64,000 nt of DNA from Klebsiella huaxiensis (GCF_003261575.2 NZ_CP036175.1:124001-188000), one strand, 5' to 3'. Shown: positions 35,235-44,251, counted from the first letter of the stretch. The notes: generated from the sequence alone by a model not told the origin. Made by a program: numbers and translations.

Positions 35235-36494
35235 ATGACCACAGTCGCTGACAATAAAAATTATCTGACCCGCCTGATTGCCGTTGTTTTAACGGGAGTG
35301 CTGGCCGGTCTATCAGGTATGGTTCTGGCGATGATTTTACATGCGATTCAACACCTGGCTTTTGGCTATAGCCTTGAACGGATCGTCGGATCGGAGTCAT
35401 TTTTACAGGGGGTAACGGCTTCGCCCTGGCCTCGTCGTATCACGGCAATAGTGGCAGGTGGTGCGATAGCAGGATTCGGCTGGTGGCTGCTTGCGCGCTA
35501 TGGTCAGAAGCGGATTTCTATCGCGGCGGCTGTGGCTAAACCTTCTGTGCCAATGCCTACCGGGACGACGACTCTCCATGCACTGTTGCAGATAGTCACC
35601 GTTGCGCTGGGATCTCCCCTGGGACGCGAGGTTGCTCCGCGGGAAATGGGGGCGCTGGGGGCCGGTATAGTGGCGCGTAAAATGGGGCTTTATGAGGATG
35701 AAACCCGAACGCTGATTGCCTGTGGTGCCGGAGCGGGCCTGGCGGCAGTGTATAACGTTCCTCTGGCGGGCGCGTTGTTTAGCCTTGAAGTGATGCTGCT
35801 GTCGTTTAGCTGGGAAAAAACGCTGGCGGCTATCATCACGTCGGCTATTGCTGCATGGACGGCAACATTGGGGCTGGGTGATGAATCGCAATACCATTTT
35901 ACTTCCGGCGTGCTTCCGCATTCATTTCTCTGGTGGGCGATTATCGCGGGGCCCATTCTTGGTACCGGGGCCTGGCTTTTTCGCAAAGCAACCAGCACTG
36001 CTCGCTCGCACGTTCGAACGAACTGGCAGATGCCGGTTTTCTGCCTGCTGGCATTTTCCCTGCTTGCCGTTCTGAGCCTCCATTTCCCCCAGCTTCCGGG
36101 AAATGGCAAAGGGCCTATGCAGCTGACTCTCAGCGATGAGTTGGGTTTCCCTGGGGCGGCGATACTGTTGGTGTTAAAAATGGTCGTCATCCTGGCGGTG
36201 CTGCGCGGAGGCGCGGAGGGCGGGCTACTGACGCCGGGGCTGGCGGTAGGCGGTCTGAGCAGCCTGCTGCTATGCATGCTCTGGCAGCAGATATTTCCCG
36301 GAGGGGATTACAACAGTTTTGCTCTTGTCGGCGCAGCGGCATTTCTTGCCGCATCTATGCAGATGCCGCTAACGGCGGTAGTACTGGTGATGGAGTTTAC
36401 CCATATGGGTCACAGCTATCTGGCTCCCATGCTGCTGTGCGCGGCGGGGGCATTTTTAACCTGTCGGGTGTTGGATAAAAAGTATTTCTTCTGA
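35235..36494 (+). CDS. ClC-family chloride channel/antiporter, divergent
   Basis: 419-residue membrane protein of the ClC fold. The gating-glutamate motif appears as GSPLGREVAPREMGA (Glu132), the inverted-repeat motif as EGGLLTPGLAVGG (about 328-340), and AAGLAAVYNVPLAGALF is typical. The canonical GSGIP chloride-selectivity loop is not recognisable (KPSVPMPTG instead), so ion selectivity may differ. It is clearly distinct from E. coli ClcB. It occupies the yicG-yicC interval where E. coli K-12 has dinD, so it is an accessory insertion. Confidence 0.85.
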   Translation: MTTVADNKNYLTRLIAVVLTGVLAGLSGMVLAMILHAIQHLAFGYSLERIVGSESFLQGVTASPWPRRITAIVAGGAIAGFGWWLLARYGQKRISIAAAVAKPSVPMPTGTTTLHALLQIVTVALGSPLGREVAPREMGALGAGIVARKMGLYEDETRTLIACGAGAGLAAVYNVPLAGALFSLEVMLLSFSWEKTLAAIITSAIAAWTATLGLGDESQYHFTSGVLPHSFLWWAIIAGPILGTGAWLFRKATSTARSHVRTNWQMPVFCLLAFSLLAVLSLHFPQLPGNGKGPMQLTLSDELGFPGAAILLVLKMVVILAVLRGGAEGGLLTPGLAVGGLSSLLLCMLWQQIFPGGDYNSFALVGAAAFLAASMQMPLTAVVLVMEFTHMGHSYLAPMLLCAAGAFLTCRVLDKKYFF

Positions 36495-36504
36495 GATGTG
36501 CTGA

Positions 36505-36534
36505 AAATAAAAAAGGGCCGGAGTGTTGGCCCTT
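36505..36534 (-). terminator. terminator between ClC gene and yicC
   Basis: Stem aagggcc / ggccctt with an 8-nt loop. On the minus strand it is followed by ttttttatttt, a strong rho-independent terminator for yicC. It may also slow transcription arriving from the ClC gene. Confidence 0.85.
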
Positions 36535-36554
36535 AATGTTGGTAGAACCCGATG

Positions 36555-37418
36555 TTACTCGATGTTCTGGATCTGCTCGCGCATTTGCTCAATCAGTACT
36601 TTCAACTCGATTGCAGATTTCGTCACTTCAGCATTAATGGATTTAGACGCCAGCGTGTTTGATTCGCGGTTAAACTCCTGCATCATAAAGTCGAGACGGC
36701 GGCCGACTGCTTCTTTCTTCTTCAGGATGTTCCACGTCTCTTTGACGTGTGCTTCCAGGCGATCCAGCTCTTCGGCGACGTCAATGCGCTGCGCCATGAG
36801 CACCAGCTCCTGCTCCAGACGGTTGTTTTCCAGCTGCACTTCCGCGTCTTCCAGCTTAGAGACCAGACGCTCACGCTGCCATTGCAAGATTTCCGGCATA
36901 TGGGCGCGCACTTTGGTCACTTCGGCGGTCACGCCATCAAGCCGCTGTTCGATAAGCGCCTTCAGTGCCTGACCTTCGGTTTCGCGAGCGACGATAAAGT
37001 CATCCAGCGCGCCATTCAGCGCGTTCAGAATTTCAGCGGCAATGGCGTCCAGATCCTGCTCATGAGCAGACATAACGCCAGGCCAGCGCAGGATGTCGAC
37101 CGGGTTGATTTCGCCTTCGTCGCTCTGCATTTTTACCCAGTTGGCGGCGTTAACTAGCTGCTTTGCCAGTTTTTCGTTGAGAATCAACTCGCCCTGGGCG
37201 CTCGGATCCTGCTCAAAACGCAGGGTACATTCGACTTTACCGCGGGTCAGACGGGAGCGAATACGCTCGCGTACAACAGGCTCCAGGCTACGAAACTGCT
37301 CCGGCAGACGGAAATAGGTTTCCAGATATCGTTGGTTTACCGAGCGCAGTTCCCACGCGGCGCTACCCCATTCACCCTTGATTTCACGCCGGGCGTAGGC
37401 GGTCATACTGCGGATCAT
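36555..37418 (-). CDS. yicC: YicC family endoribonuclease
   Basis: 287 residues, colinear with E. coli YicC from MIRSMTAYARREIKGEWGSAAWELRSVNQRYLE to the C-terminal helical domain (VLIEQMREQIQNIE). The family is now regarded as endoribonuclease-like and linked to stationary-phase fitness and sRNA turnover. It is divergent from rph. Confidence 0.95.
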   Translation of the reverse strand: MIRSMTAYARREIKGEWGSAAWELRSVNQRYLETYFRLPEQFRSLEPVVRERIRSRLTRGKVECTLRFEQDPSAQGELILNEKLAKQLVNAANWVKMQSDEGEINPVDILRWPGVMSAHEQDLDAIAAEILNALNGALDDFIVARETEGQALKALIEQRLDGVTAEVTKVRAHMPEILQWQRERLVSKLEDAEVQLENNRLEQELVLMAQRIDVAEELDRLEAHVKETWNILKKKEAVGRRLDFMMQEFNRESNTLASKSINAEVTKSAIELKVLIEQMREQIQNIE

Positions 37419-37543
37419 AGACGTTCCTGTTTTTAAAGGAGAGTGGTGGGGATTATAGCTTTCGAGGCCTTATCAGGATAGGAATAAGCACGCATTATCC
37501 GTATAATGCGCAGCCACATTCGTTTCAAGCCGGAGAGAACCTC

Positions 37544-38260
37544 ATGCGTCCAGCAGATCGTAGCGCTAACCAAGTGCGCCCAGTAAGCTTTACCCGTAAT
37601 TATACGAAACACGCAGAAGGCTCCGTGCTGGTCGAATTCGGTGACACCAAAGTATTGTGTACCGCTTCTATCGATGAAGGTGTTCCGCGCTTTCTGAAAG
37701 GCCAGGGTCAGGGTTGGATCACCGCAGAATATGGCATGCTGCCACGTGCGACCCATACCCGTAACGCGCGTGAAGCTGCGAAAGGTAAGCAGGGCGGGCG
37801 TACAATGGAAATCCAGCGCCTGATCGCGCGTGCGCTGCGTGCTGCGGTTGACCTGAAAGCGCTGGGTGAATTCACTATTACGCTGGACTGCGACGTGCTG
37901 CAGGCCGACGGTGGAACCCGCACCGCCTCTATCACCGGAGCCTGCGTTGCGCTGGCCGATGCGCTGAACAAATTGGTTGCAGCCGGTAAGCTGAAAACCA
38001 ACCCGATGAAAGGCATGGTGGCGGCAGTCTCCGTCGGTATCGTCAAAGGCGAAGCGCTTTGCGATCTGGAATATGTCGAAGATTCCGCGGCGGAAACCGA
38101 TATGAACGTAGTGATGACTGAAGACGGTCGTATCATTGAGGTGCAGGGCACGGCGGAAGGCGAACCGTTCACCCACGAAGAGCTTCTCACCCTCCTGGCG
38201 TTGGCCCGAGGGGGTATCGAATCCATTGTGACGGCGCAGAAAGCGGCGTTAGAAAACTAG
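37544..38260 (+). CDS. rph: RNase PH
   Basis: Phosphate-dependent 3'-5' exoribonuclease that trims tRNA 3' ends. Full length at 238 residues with RSANQVRPVSFTRNYTKHAEGSVLVEFGDTKVLCTASI and a complete C terminus, so it lacks the frameshift of E. coli K-12. A tataat -10 box lies at 37502-37507. Ribosomes finishing rph stop 5 bp before the pyrE attenuator, as needed for coupling. Confidence 0.97.
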   Translation: MRPADRSANQVRPVSFTRNYTKHAEGSVLVEFGDTKVLCTASIDEGVPRFLKGQGQGWITAEYGMLPRATHTRNAREAAKGKQGGRTMEIQRLIARALRAAVDLKALGEFTITLDCDVLQADGGTRTASITGACVALADALNKLVAAGKLKTNPMKGMVAAVSVGIVKGEALCDLEYVEDSAAETDMNVVMTEDGRIIEVQGTAEGEPFTHEELLTLLALARGGIESIVTAQKAALEN

Positions 38261-38265
38261 TTTTT

Positions 38266-38292
38266 AAGGCGACTGAGAAGTCGCCTTTTTTA
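38266..38292 (+). terminator. pyrE attenuator (rho-independent)
   Basis: Stem aaggcgact / agtcgcctt, 4-nt loop, then a T run, placed between rph and pyrE. In E. coli this hairpin terminates pyrE transcription when UTP is high and translation of the upstream gene lags. The geometry here (stop of rph at 38260) is the same. Confidence 0.9.
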
Positions 38293-38325
38293 TATCTGTA
38301 GAAAAGTATGATGAGGAGCGAATCC

Positions 38326-38967
38326 ATGAAGCCGTATCAGCGCCAGTTTATTGAGTTTGCGCTTAGCAAGCAGGTCCTTAAGTTTGGCGAATTTACGCTG
38401 AAATCCGGGCGTAAGAGCCCCTATTTCTTCAACGCCGGCCTGTTTAATACCGGGCGCGATCTGGCATTGTTAGGCCGTTTTTACGCCGAAGCGCTGGTGG
38501 ATTCCGGGATTGATTTTGATCTGTTGTTTGGCCCTGCGTACAAAGGTATTCCAATCGCCACCACCACGGCGGTCGCGCTGGCGGAACACCATGACCGCGA
38601 TCTGCCTTACTGCTTTAACCGTAAAGAGGCGAAGACTCACGGCGAAGGCGGCAACCTGGTGGGAAGCGCTCTACAGGGCCGCGTGATGCTGGTGGATGAC
38701 GTCATCACCGCAGGTACTGCGATTCGTGAATCAATGGAAATTATTCAGGCCAACGGCGCGGAGTTAGCCGGTGTACTGATTTCTCTGGATCGCCAGGAGC
38801 GCGGACGCGGCGAAATCTCAGCGATTCAGGAAGTCGAGCGTGATTACGGCTGCAAAGTGATTTCTATTGTGACCCTGAAAGATCTGATCAGCTATCTGGA
38901 AGAGAAGCCGGAAATGGCTGAACATCTGGCGTCGGTTCGCGCCTATCGCGAAGCGTACGGGGTATAA
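38326..38967 (+). CDS. pyrE: orotate phosphoribosyltransferase PyrE
   Basis: Transfers phosphoribose from PRPP to orotate in pyrimidine synthesis. 213 residues from the ATG at 38326 (MKPYQRQFIEFALSKQVLKFGEFTLKSGR), with the PRPP loop VMLVDDVITAGTAIRES. An upstream in-frame ATG at 38308 is rejected because gatgaggagcg fits the later start. Confidence 0.98.
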   Translation: MKPYQRQFIEFALSKQVLKFGEFTLKSGRKSPYFFNAGLFNTGRDLALLGRFYAEALVDSGIDFDLLFGPAYKGIPIATTTAVALAEHHDRDLPYCFNRKEAKTHGEGGNLVGSALQGRVMLVDDVITAGTAIRESMEIIQANGAELAGVLISLDRQERGRGEISAIQEVERDYGCKVISIVTLKDLISYLEEKPEMAEHLASVRAYREAYGV

Positions 38968-38973
38968 GAATCG

Positions 38974-38999
38974 ACCCGGCAGGTCAATACCTGCCGGGT
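38974..38999. terminator. hairpin between convergent pyrE and SMP-30 genes
   Basis: Perfect 11-bp stem acccggcaggt / acctgccgggt with a 4-nt loop immediately after pyrE. It has no T run on either side, so it is probably a weak bidirectional terminator or mRNA end stabiliser. Confidence 0.65.
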
Positions 39000-39004
39000 A
39001 GGTT

Positions 39005-40021
39005 TCAAACCAGTTTTGCCCCTTGTGCATTGACGTAGAGCGAGTAAATCGAGGTGCTGGAGGCCATAAACAGGCGATTGCGCTGCTCGCCGCCGAAGCA
39101 CAGGTTAGCGCAGCGTTCCGGCAACTGAACGATGCCGATGTTTTTCCCTTGAGGATTAAAGACGCGCACGCCATCAAGCTCCTCGCTGCCCGTCCCCCAA
39201 CCGCACCACAGATTACCGTCCATATCGCAGGCGATACCGTCGGCGGTGCCGTTACCGCAGTCAATATGTACTCTTTTATTTTTCAACTCGTTATCAATCA
39301 CGTCCCACGCGAGTATTAACCGATTTGGCGTCGCGCGGCTCTCCACGACGTACAGCGTTTTCTCATCGGCGGAGAAACAGAGTCCGTTTGGCCCTTTCAC
39401 ATCGCCCAGCATGACGCTCAGCTTACGGCTTTCCGGATCCAGCCGATAAACGTTCTGCGGCAGTTGCGGCGTGGCTTTATGTCCTTCGTAGAACCCGCTG
39501 ATGCCGAAAGGCGGATCGGTAAACCAGATACTGCCGTCTGACTTCACGACGATATCGTTTGGTGAGTTCAGCGGCTTGCCGTCAAAACTATCCGCCAGTA
39601 CGGTAATGGTGCCATCGTATTCGGTGCGGGTAATGCGTCGGGTATCATGTTCGCAGCTAATCAGTCGCCCCTGCCGGTCGCGGGCATGGCCGTTAGCGTA
39701 GTTTGCCGGATGACGGAACACGCTAGTTTCACCAGTAGCTTCATCCCAGCGCATGATGGCGTTGTTGGGGATATCGCTCCAGAGCAACATGCGCGTATCG
39801 CCAAACCACACAGGCCCTTCCGCCCAGCGAAAACCGGTTGCAATCTGCTCGACTTTTGCGCTGGCAAGCATATAGCGGCGAAAGCTATCATCCACTGCCA
39901 CAATACGTGGATCGGGATAACGTGCAGATGGTGCCCAGGCCGCGAAACTTTTTTGGCTTACCAGTAATGATGCGGTTGCCAGACCTCCCAGTTTGAGCAA
40001 TTCCCGCCGTGATGTCGCCAT
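39005..40021 (-). CDS. Tat-exported SMP-30/gluconolactonase-family protein
   Basis: 338 residues. The N terminus MATSRRELLKLGGLATASLLVSQKSFA is a twin-arginine signal peptide (SRRELLK), so export is in the folded state to the periplasm. The body is a six-bladed beta-propeller of the SMP-30/gluconolactonase family (FRWAEGPVWF, SPNDIVVKSDGSIWFTDPPFGI, GPNGLCFSADEKTLYVVES). Such enzymes are metal-dependent lactonases. The substrate here is unknown. It is inserted between pyrE and slmA, which are adjacent in E. coli. Confidence 0.88.
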   Translation of the reverse strand: MATSRRELLKLGGLATASLLVSQKSFAAWAPSARYPDPRIVAVDDSFRRYMLASAKVEQIATGFRWAEGPVWFGDTRMLLWSDIPNNAIMRWDEATGETSVFRHPANYANGHARDRQGRLISCEHDTRRITRTEYDGTITVLADSFDGKPLNSPNDIVVKSDGSIWFTDPPFGISGFYEGHKATPQLPQNVYRLDPESRKLSVMLGDVKGPNGLCFSADEKTLYVVESRATPNRLILAWDVIDNELKNKRVHIDCGNGTADGIACDMDGNLWCGWGTGSEELDGVRVFNPQGKNIGIVQLPERCANLCFGGEQRNRLFMASSTSIYSLYVNAQGAKLV

Positions 40022-40176
40022 CAGCCTTCTCCTTATCCGATAAAAAGAAACGATTTACGGATGTTAGGAGAGAGTGCAGATTGAAAACATCTGGCAATTC
40101 AACGAATTGTCCTGGGCTTTATGACAGAAAAATCAAAAAGGAGATGCAGCCATTGTGGCTGCATATAAGGTGCGGA

Positions 40177-40773
40177 TTACTGAAGTTGGGCGGCGACCAG
40201 CGGCCAGCGAGCGTCAAAATCATCGGTCGGACGATATTTAAACTCACTGCGCACAAAGCGCGACAGCATCCCTTCACAGAATGCCAGCAGCTGTCCAGCC
40301 AGCAGGGCTTCATCGACGGTGTAGCCTTCGCCCTCGCGCATTTTCTTTTCACGCAACACCTGGCGCAGCTGTACTTCAATGCGCTCAAACAGTTGATTGA
40401 TTCGATCCTGTAATCTGTCCTGTTCAAACATCAGCGCATGGCCGGTCAGAATTCTCGTCAGCCCAGGATTACGCTCGCCAAACCCAAGAATCAACAGTAC
40501 GATCAGGCGCAGGCGCGCTGAAGTATCTTTTTCATCTTTTAAAATCAAATTGATGCGCGTAATCAGGCTGTCCTCGATAAACTCGATCAGGCTGTCAAAC
40601 ATGCGGGTTTTGCTGGGAAAATGTCGGTACAGAGCCGCTTCGGATACGCCAACGGACGCCGCCAGTTTCGCTGTGGTAATGCGCTGACTCCCATCGCTGG
40701 ATTCAAGCATCAACGCCAGAGACTGAAGTATTTCTTCGCGACGATTCCTTTTCGCAGTTTGTTTTTCTGCCAT
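40177..40773 (-). CDS. slmA: nucleoid occlusion factor SlmA
   Basis: TetR-family DNA-binding protein of 198 residues that blocks FtsZ ring assembly over the nucleoid. The HTH (TTAKLAASVGVSEAALYRHFPSKTRMFDSL) and length match E. coli SlmA. It lies downstream of dut on the same strand, 175 bp apart. Confidence 0.97.
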   Translation of the reverse strand: MAEKQTAKRNRREEILQSLALMLESSDGSQRITTAKLAASVGVSEAALYRHFPSKTRMFDSLIEFIEDSLITRINLILKDEKDTSARLRLIVLLILGFGERNPGLTRILTGHALMFEQDRLQDRINQLFERIEVQLRQVLREKKMREGEGYTVDEALLAGQLLAFCEGMLSRFVRSEFKYRPTDDFDARWPLVAAQLQ

Positions 40774-40948
40774 GTTTTAAAATACCCCTGAAAAAAGCAC
40801 TTGCCAGGCAGGCATCCGCAAAGCGACCGCAAGCTGCTGCCTGCGGCGATGTTATTGCATTATTACGCTTTGGAATGCAGGTTACACTTTATCCTTCGGG
40901 CTGCCCTGCTGTTGGCGGCATCCCGAGTGATTGGGTGTATCGCTGGGC

Positions 40949-41407
40949 TTATTTACGCCCGGAGTGACCGAAGCCACCTTCGCCACGATCGGTGGCGTCA
41001 AAATCTTCCACCAGGTTAAATTCCGCCTGCACGACAGGCACAAACACCATTTGAGCGATACGCTCGCCGGGTTCAATAGTGAAGCTCTGCTGGCCACGGT
41101 TCCAGACGGAAACCATCAGCTGGCCCTGGTAGTCAGAATCAATCAGGCCCACCAGGTTGCCCAAAACAACGCCATGCTTATGACCCAGCCCGGAGCGCGG
41201 CAGAATCACCGCTGCCAGAGACGAGTCGGCAATGTGAATCGCCAGGCCAGTTGGCACAAGCGTGGTAGCGCCAGGCGCCAGTTCTACGGCGTCATCGAGA
41301 CAGGCTCGCAGGTCAAGTCCGGCGGAGCCGGAGGTGGCATAAGTTGGTAGCGGAAACTGCTGACCAACACGCGGGTCCAGAATCTTAACGTCGATTTTTT
41401 TCATCAT
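40949..41407 (-). CDS. dut: dUTP diphosphatase Dut
   Basis: Hydrolyses dUTP to dUMP. 152 residues with all trimeric dUTPase motifs: AGLDLRA, PRSGLGHKHG, GLIDSDYQGQL, RIAQMVF and the C-terminal RGEGGFGHSG arm. Two tandem ATG codons (41407, 41404) begin the frame. The gene overlaps the coaBC end by 23 bp and is probably translationally coupled to it. Confidence 0.97.
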   Translation of the reverse strand: MMKKIDVKILDPRVGQQFPLPTYATSGSAGLDLRACLDDAVELAPGATTLVPTGLAIHIADSSLAAVILPRSGLGHKHGVVLGNLVGLIDSDYQGQLMVSVWNRGQQSFTIEPGERIAQMVFVPVVQAEFNLVEDFDATDRGEGGFGHSGRK

Positions 41408-42599
41408 AACGGGTCACGATCTCGTCGAGTAATAATTGGCCCAGAAGTTCCTTGCGCTCAAGTGGTAAGCGCTTATCTCCCTCTTGCCAGAAAAGGTGTA
41501 ATGCATTGCTATCGCTGTTAAATCCCTGATTTTGCTGTGAAACATCATTAGCGCAAATCAGATCGAGATTTTTACGGGCGCGTTTCTGCCGTGCGTATTC
41601 TTCCACATTATTCGTTTCGGCGGCAAATCCAACGACGTAGGGGCGGTCGGCCTTAAGCGCCGCGACCCCAGCGACAATATCCGGATTTTTAACCATTTTC
41701 AGGGTTAATTCATCACCTTGTTTTTTGATTTTTTCTTCGGCGATGGCGACCGCACGGTAGTCAGCAACTGCCGCACAGCCAATAAAAATATGCTGCTGAG
41801 AAGCGCTATTTTGCACGGCGGCTTCCATTTCCAGCGCTGTGGTGACATCAATCCTCTGCACAAACGGCGGCGTTGGCAGAGAAACCGGGCCGCTAACCAG
41901 CGTCACGTTCGCCCCGCGACGCGCGGCAGCGGCGGCAATCGCGAAGCCCATCTTACCAGAGCTGTGGTTGGTGATATAACGCACTGGATCCAACGGCTCG
42001 CGGGTTGGGCCCGCGGTAATCATGATGTTGAGATGTTGCAAATCTTTGACAGGAGAGAAATGCTGCGCGGCCATATCAACAATAGTCAGCGGGTCCAGCA
42101 TTCTCCCTGGGCCGATATCGCCGCAGGCCTGGCTGCCGCTATCCGGGCCCCAAACCAGCAGACCGCGTGAGGAGATAACGTCAAGATTATGCTGGGTAGC
42201 GGCGGCGCGATACATCTGCTGATTCATTGCGGGCACGACGGCGACTGGCGACGGCGTGGCGAGGCAAATTGTGGAAACGAGGTCGTTAGCCATTCCTGCC
42301 GCAATACGTGCAATTAAATCGGCGGTAGCGGGGGCGAGAATCACCAGGTCTGCCCATTTTCCCAGCTCAATATGGCCCATTGCCGCTTCTGCGGCCGGGT
42401 CAAGCAAGCTGTCGGAGACCGGATAACCGGATACCGCCTGTAGACTCAGTGGCGTAATGAAGGCTTTGGCGGCTTCCGTCATGGCGACGCGGACATCCGC
42501 TCCACGGTCACGCAGGCGGCGCACCAGTTCCGGCGTTTTATAGGCAGCAATACCGCCGCTCACGCCAAGAACGATCTTTTTACCAGCCAGACTTATCAT
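41385..42599 (-). CDS. coaBC: bifunctional phosphopantothenoylcysteine synthetase/decarboxylase CoaBC (Dfp)
   Basis: Coenzyme A synthesis: condenses 4'-phosphopantothenate with Cys and decarboxylates the product. 404 residues: N-terminal flavin-dependent decarboxylase (VLGVSGGIAAYKTPEL, PAMNQQMY) and C-terminal synthetase (ITAGPTREPLDPVRYITNHSSGKMG). The start at 42599 matches E. coli; the frame extends upstream without support into the radC start region. The gene is divergent from radC. Confidence 0.96.
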   Translation of the reverse strand: MISLAGKKIVLGVSGGIAAYKTPELVRRLRDRGADVRVAMTEAAKAFITPLSLQAVSGYPVSDSLLDPAAEAAMGHIELGKWADLVILAPATADLIARIAAGMANDLVSTICLATPSPVAVVPAMNQQMYRAAATQHNLDVISSRGLLVWGPDSGSQACGDIGPGRMLDPLTIVDMAAQHFSPVKDLQHLNIMITAGPTREPLDPVRYITNHSSGKMGFAIAAAAARRGANVTLVSGPVSLPTPPFVQRIDVTTALEMEAAVQNSASQQHIFIGCAAVADYRAVAIAEEKIKKQGDELTLKMVKNPDIVAGVAALKADRPYVVGFAAETNNVEEYARQKRARKNLDLICANDVSQQNQGFNSDSNALHLFWQEGDKRLPLERKELLGQLLLDEIVTRYDEKNRR

Positions 42600-42771
42600 G
42601 ATTTTTTCCTGTTGCGGTACACCAGAATTCGCGCATCTTATCACAATCCGATCGTCATCGTGTGTCTGGCAGAGATCCACTTTGCGAGCCGCTACGCACG
42701 GATAAAATTTGCCGATCAGCAGCGCTGGAAGGCTGTGCCAGGATAGCGTACACAGGAAAGGAGAAGCCGCC

Positions 42772-43437
42772 ATGGATATACAGGAACCCCTGATGCCGAG
42801 GGAAAAAATGCAGTGCTACGGTATCGAAGCTTTGTCGGATATTGAGCTGCTGGCGCTGTTTTTACGCACCGGCACGCGCACGCAGGATGTCATCACGTTT
42901 TCCCAGGATTTGCTGCAGCGCTTTGGCTCGCTATACGGTCTGCTATCGGCGGAAAAAGAGCAGTTTGATGGGGTTGAGGGGATTGGCCCGGCGACATATG
43001 CGCAATTGAAGGGGATTGCTGAGCTGGCGCGGCGCTATTTTTGTATGCGGATAACTGAAGAACCCTCTCTGGTTACGCCATCGATGACGCGGGAATTTCT
43101 GCAAAGCCAGCTGGCTGACGAAGAACGTGAGATCTTTATGGTGATCTTTTTAGATAATCAGAACCGGGTATTGAAACATAGCCGACTTTTTTCTGGTACT
43201 CTTAGCCACGTTGAGGTGCATCCGCGAGAAATCGTACGCGAAGCCATCAAAGTGAACGCCGCCGCGGTGATCCTGGCTCATAATCATCCATCCGGTAGCC
43301 CTGAGCCGAGTAAGGCCGACAGGTTGATTACCGAAAGAGTGATAAAATGTTGCCGATTCATGGATATACGCGTGCTTGATCACCTTGTTATCGGCCGTGG
43401 AGCGTACGTATCTTTTGCTGAGCGCGGCTGGATTTAG
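42772..43437 (+). CDS. radC: RadC-family JAB-domain protein
   Basis: 221 residues with an N-terminal helix-hairpin-helix part (VEGIGPATYAQLKG) and a C-terminal JAMM metalloprotease-like domain with HNHPSGSPEPSKAD. The molecular role is still unclear despite the old DNA-repair name. The start at 42772 has aaaggag upstream; an earlier in-frame ATG at 42709 is not favoured. Confidence 0.94.
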   Translation: MDIQEPLMPREKMQCYGIEALSDIELLALFLRTGTRTQDVITFSQDLLQRFGSLYGLLSAEKEQFDGVEGIGPATYAQLKGIAELARRYFCMRITEEPSLVTPSMTREFLQSQLADEEREIFMVIFLDNQNRVLKHSRLFSGTLSHVEVHPREIVREAIKVNAAAVILAHNHPSGSPEPSKADRLITERVIKCCRFMDIRVLDHLVIGRGAYVSFAERGWI

Positions 43438-43479
43438 CCCCGATCATGCGATCCATCGGGATCTTTGTCTGTTCGGGAC

Positions 43480-43508
43480 TTGAGCACATCGCCGAGTCAG
43501 CGTATACT
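43480..43508 (+). promoter_or_regulatory. sigma-70 promoter of rpmBG
   Basis: -35 ttgagc (43480-43485), 17-bp spacer, -10 tatact (43503-43508). It lies about 272 bp upstream of rpmB. The long leader has been extended by an inserted ERIC element. Confidence 0.8.
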
Positions 43509-43566
43509 ACGCCACCTTTGAGAATCTCGGGTTTGGCATTTGGGCCTGGCAATCGAGAGTTCGCGT

Positions 43567-43692
43567 GTACACGAAATCATTCAAGTTGTATTGAGGCGGC
43601 AAGGGAGTGAATCCCCTGAGCTTACATAGGTAAGTGACTGGGGTGAGCGAGCGCAGCCAACAAAGAGACAGCTTGAAGGATAAAGTGTATAG
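43567..43692 (+). repeat. ERIC (IRU) element in the rpmB leader
   Basis: A complete ERIC of about 126 bp. It contains gtgaatcccctgagcttac and ggtaagtgactggggtgagc, matching the conserved regions used for ERIC-PCR, and has inverted termini (acacgaaatcattcaag / cttgaaggataaagtgt). It sits between the rpmBG promoter and start codon, so it is transcribed as a large hairpin in the ribosomal protein mRNA leader. Confidence 0.93.
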
Positions 43693-43779
43693 AACTATGC
43701 GATGACCGGGCTGTGAAGCCTGACGAGGCGCCAATACCCCATACGAAGCTCGAGCTAATTTGATTTTTGGAGAATAGAC

Positions 43780-44016
43780 ATGTCCCGAGTCTGCCAAGTT
43801 ACTGGCAAGCGTCCGGTGACCGGTAACAACCGTTCCCACGCACTGAACGCGACTAAACGCCGTTTCCTGCCTAACCTGCACTCTCACCGTTTCTGGGTTG
43901 AGAGCGAGAAGCGTTTTGTCACCCTGCGTGTATCTGCTAAAGGTATGCGTGTTATTGATAAGAAAGGCATTGATACAGTTCTGTCCGAACTGCGTGCCCG
44001 TGGCGAAAAGTACTAA
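43780..44016 (+). CDS. rpmB: 50S ribosomal protein L28
   Basis: 78-residue L28, MSRVCQVTGKRPVTGNNRSHALNATKRRFLPNLH, essentially identical to E. coli. It has the conserved leader tttggagaatagac with strong ribosome binding site. It is cotranscribed with rpmG. Confidence 0.98.
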   Translation: MSRVCQVTGKRPVTGNNRSHALNATKRRFLPNLHSHRFWVESEKRFVTLRVSAKGMRVIDKKGIDTVLSELRARGEKY

Positions 44017-44036
44017 GTACTTAGAGGAATTAAATC

Positions 44037-44204
44037 ATGGCTAAAGGTATTCGTGAGAAAATCAAGCTGGTTTCTTCTGCTGGTACTGGTCACTTCTATA
44101 CCACTACGAAGAACAAACGTACTAAACCGGAAAAACTGGAACTGAAAAAATTCGATCCAGTTGTCCGTCAGCACGTTTTATACAAAGAAGCTAAAATCAA
44201 ATAA
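44037..44204 (+). CDS. rpmG: 50S ribosomal protein L33
   Basis: 55-residue L33, MAKGIREKIKLVSSAGTGHFYTTTKNKRTK ending EAKIK, 20 bp after rpmB with a ttagagga ribosome binding site. In E. coli mutM follows directly; here a terminator and a four-gene insertion intervene. Confidence 0.98.
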   Translation: MAKGIREKIKLVSSAGTGHFYTTTKNKRTKPEKLELKKFDPVVRQHVLYKEAKIK

Positions 44205-44226
44205 TTTTAGCCTCCTTGTAAAGAAG

Positions 44227-44251
44227 AACCCCGCCCTGGCGGGGTTTTTTG
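44227..44251 (+). terminator. rho-independent terminator of rpmBG
   Basis: Stem aaccccgcc / ggcggggtt followed by six T residues, directly behind rpmG; it isolates the ribosomal genes from the inserted operon. Confidence 0.92.
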
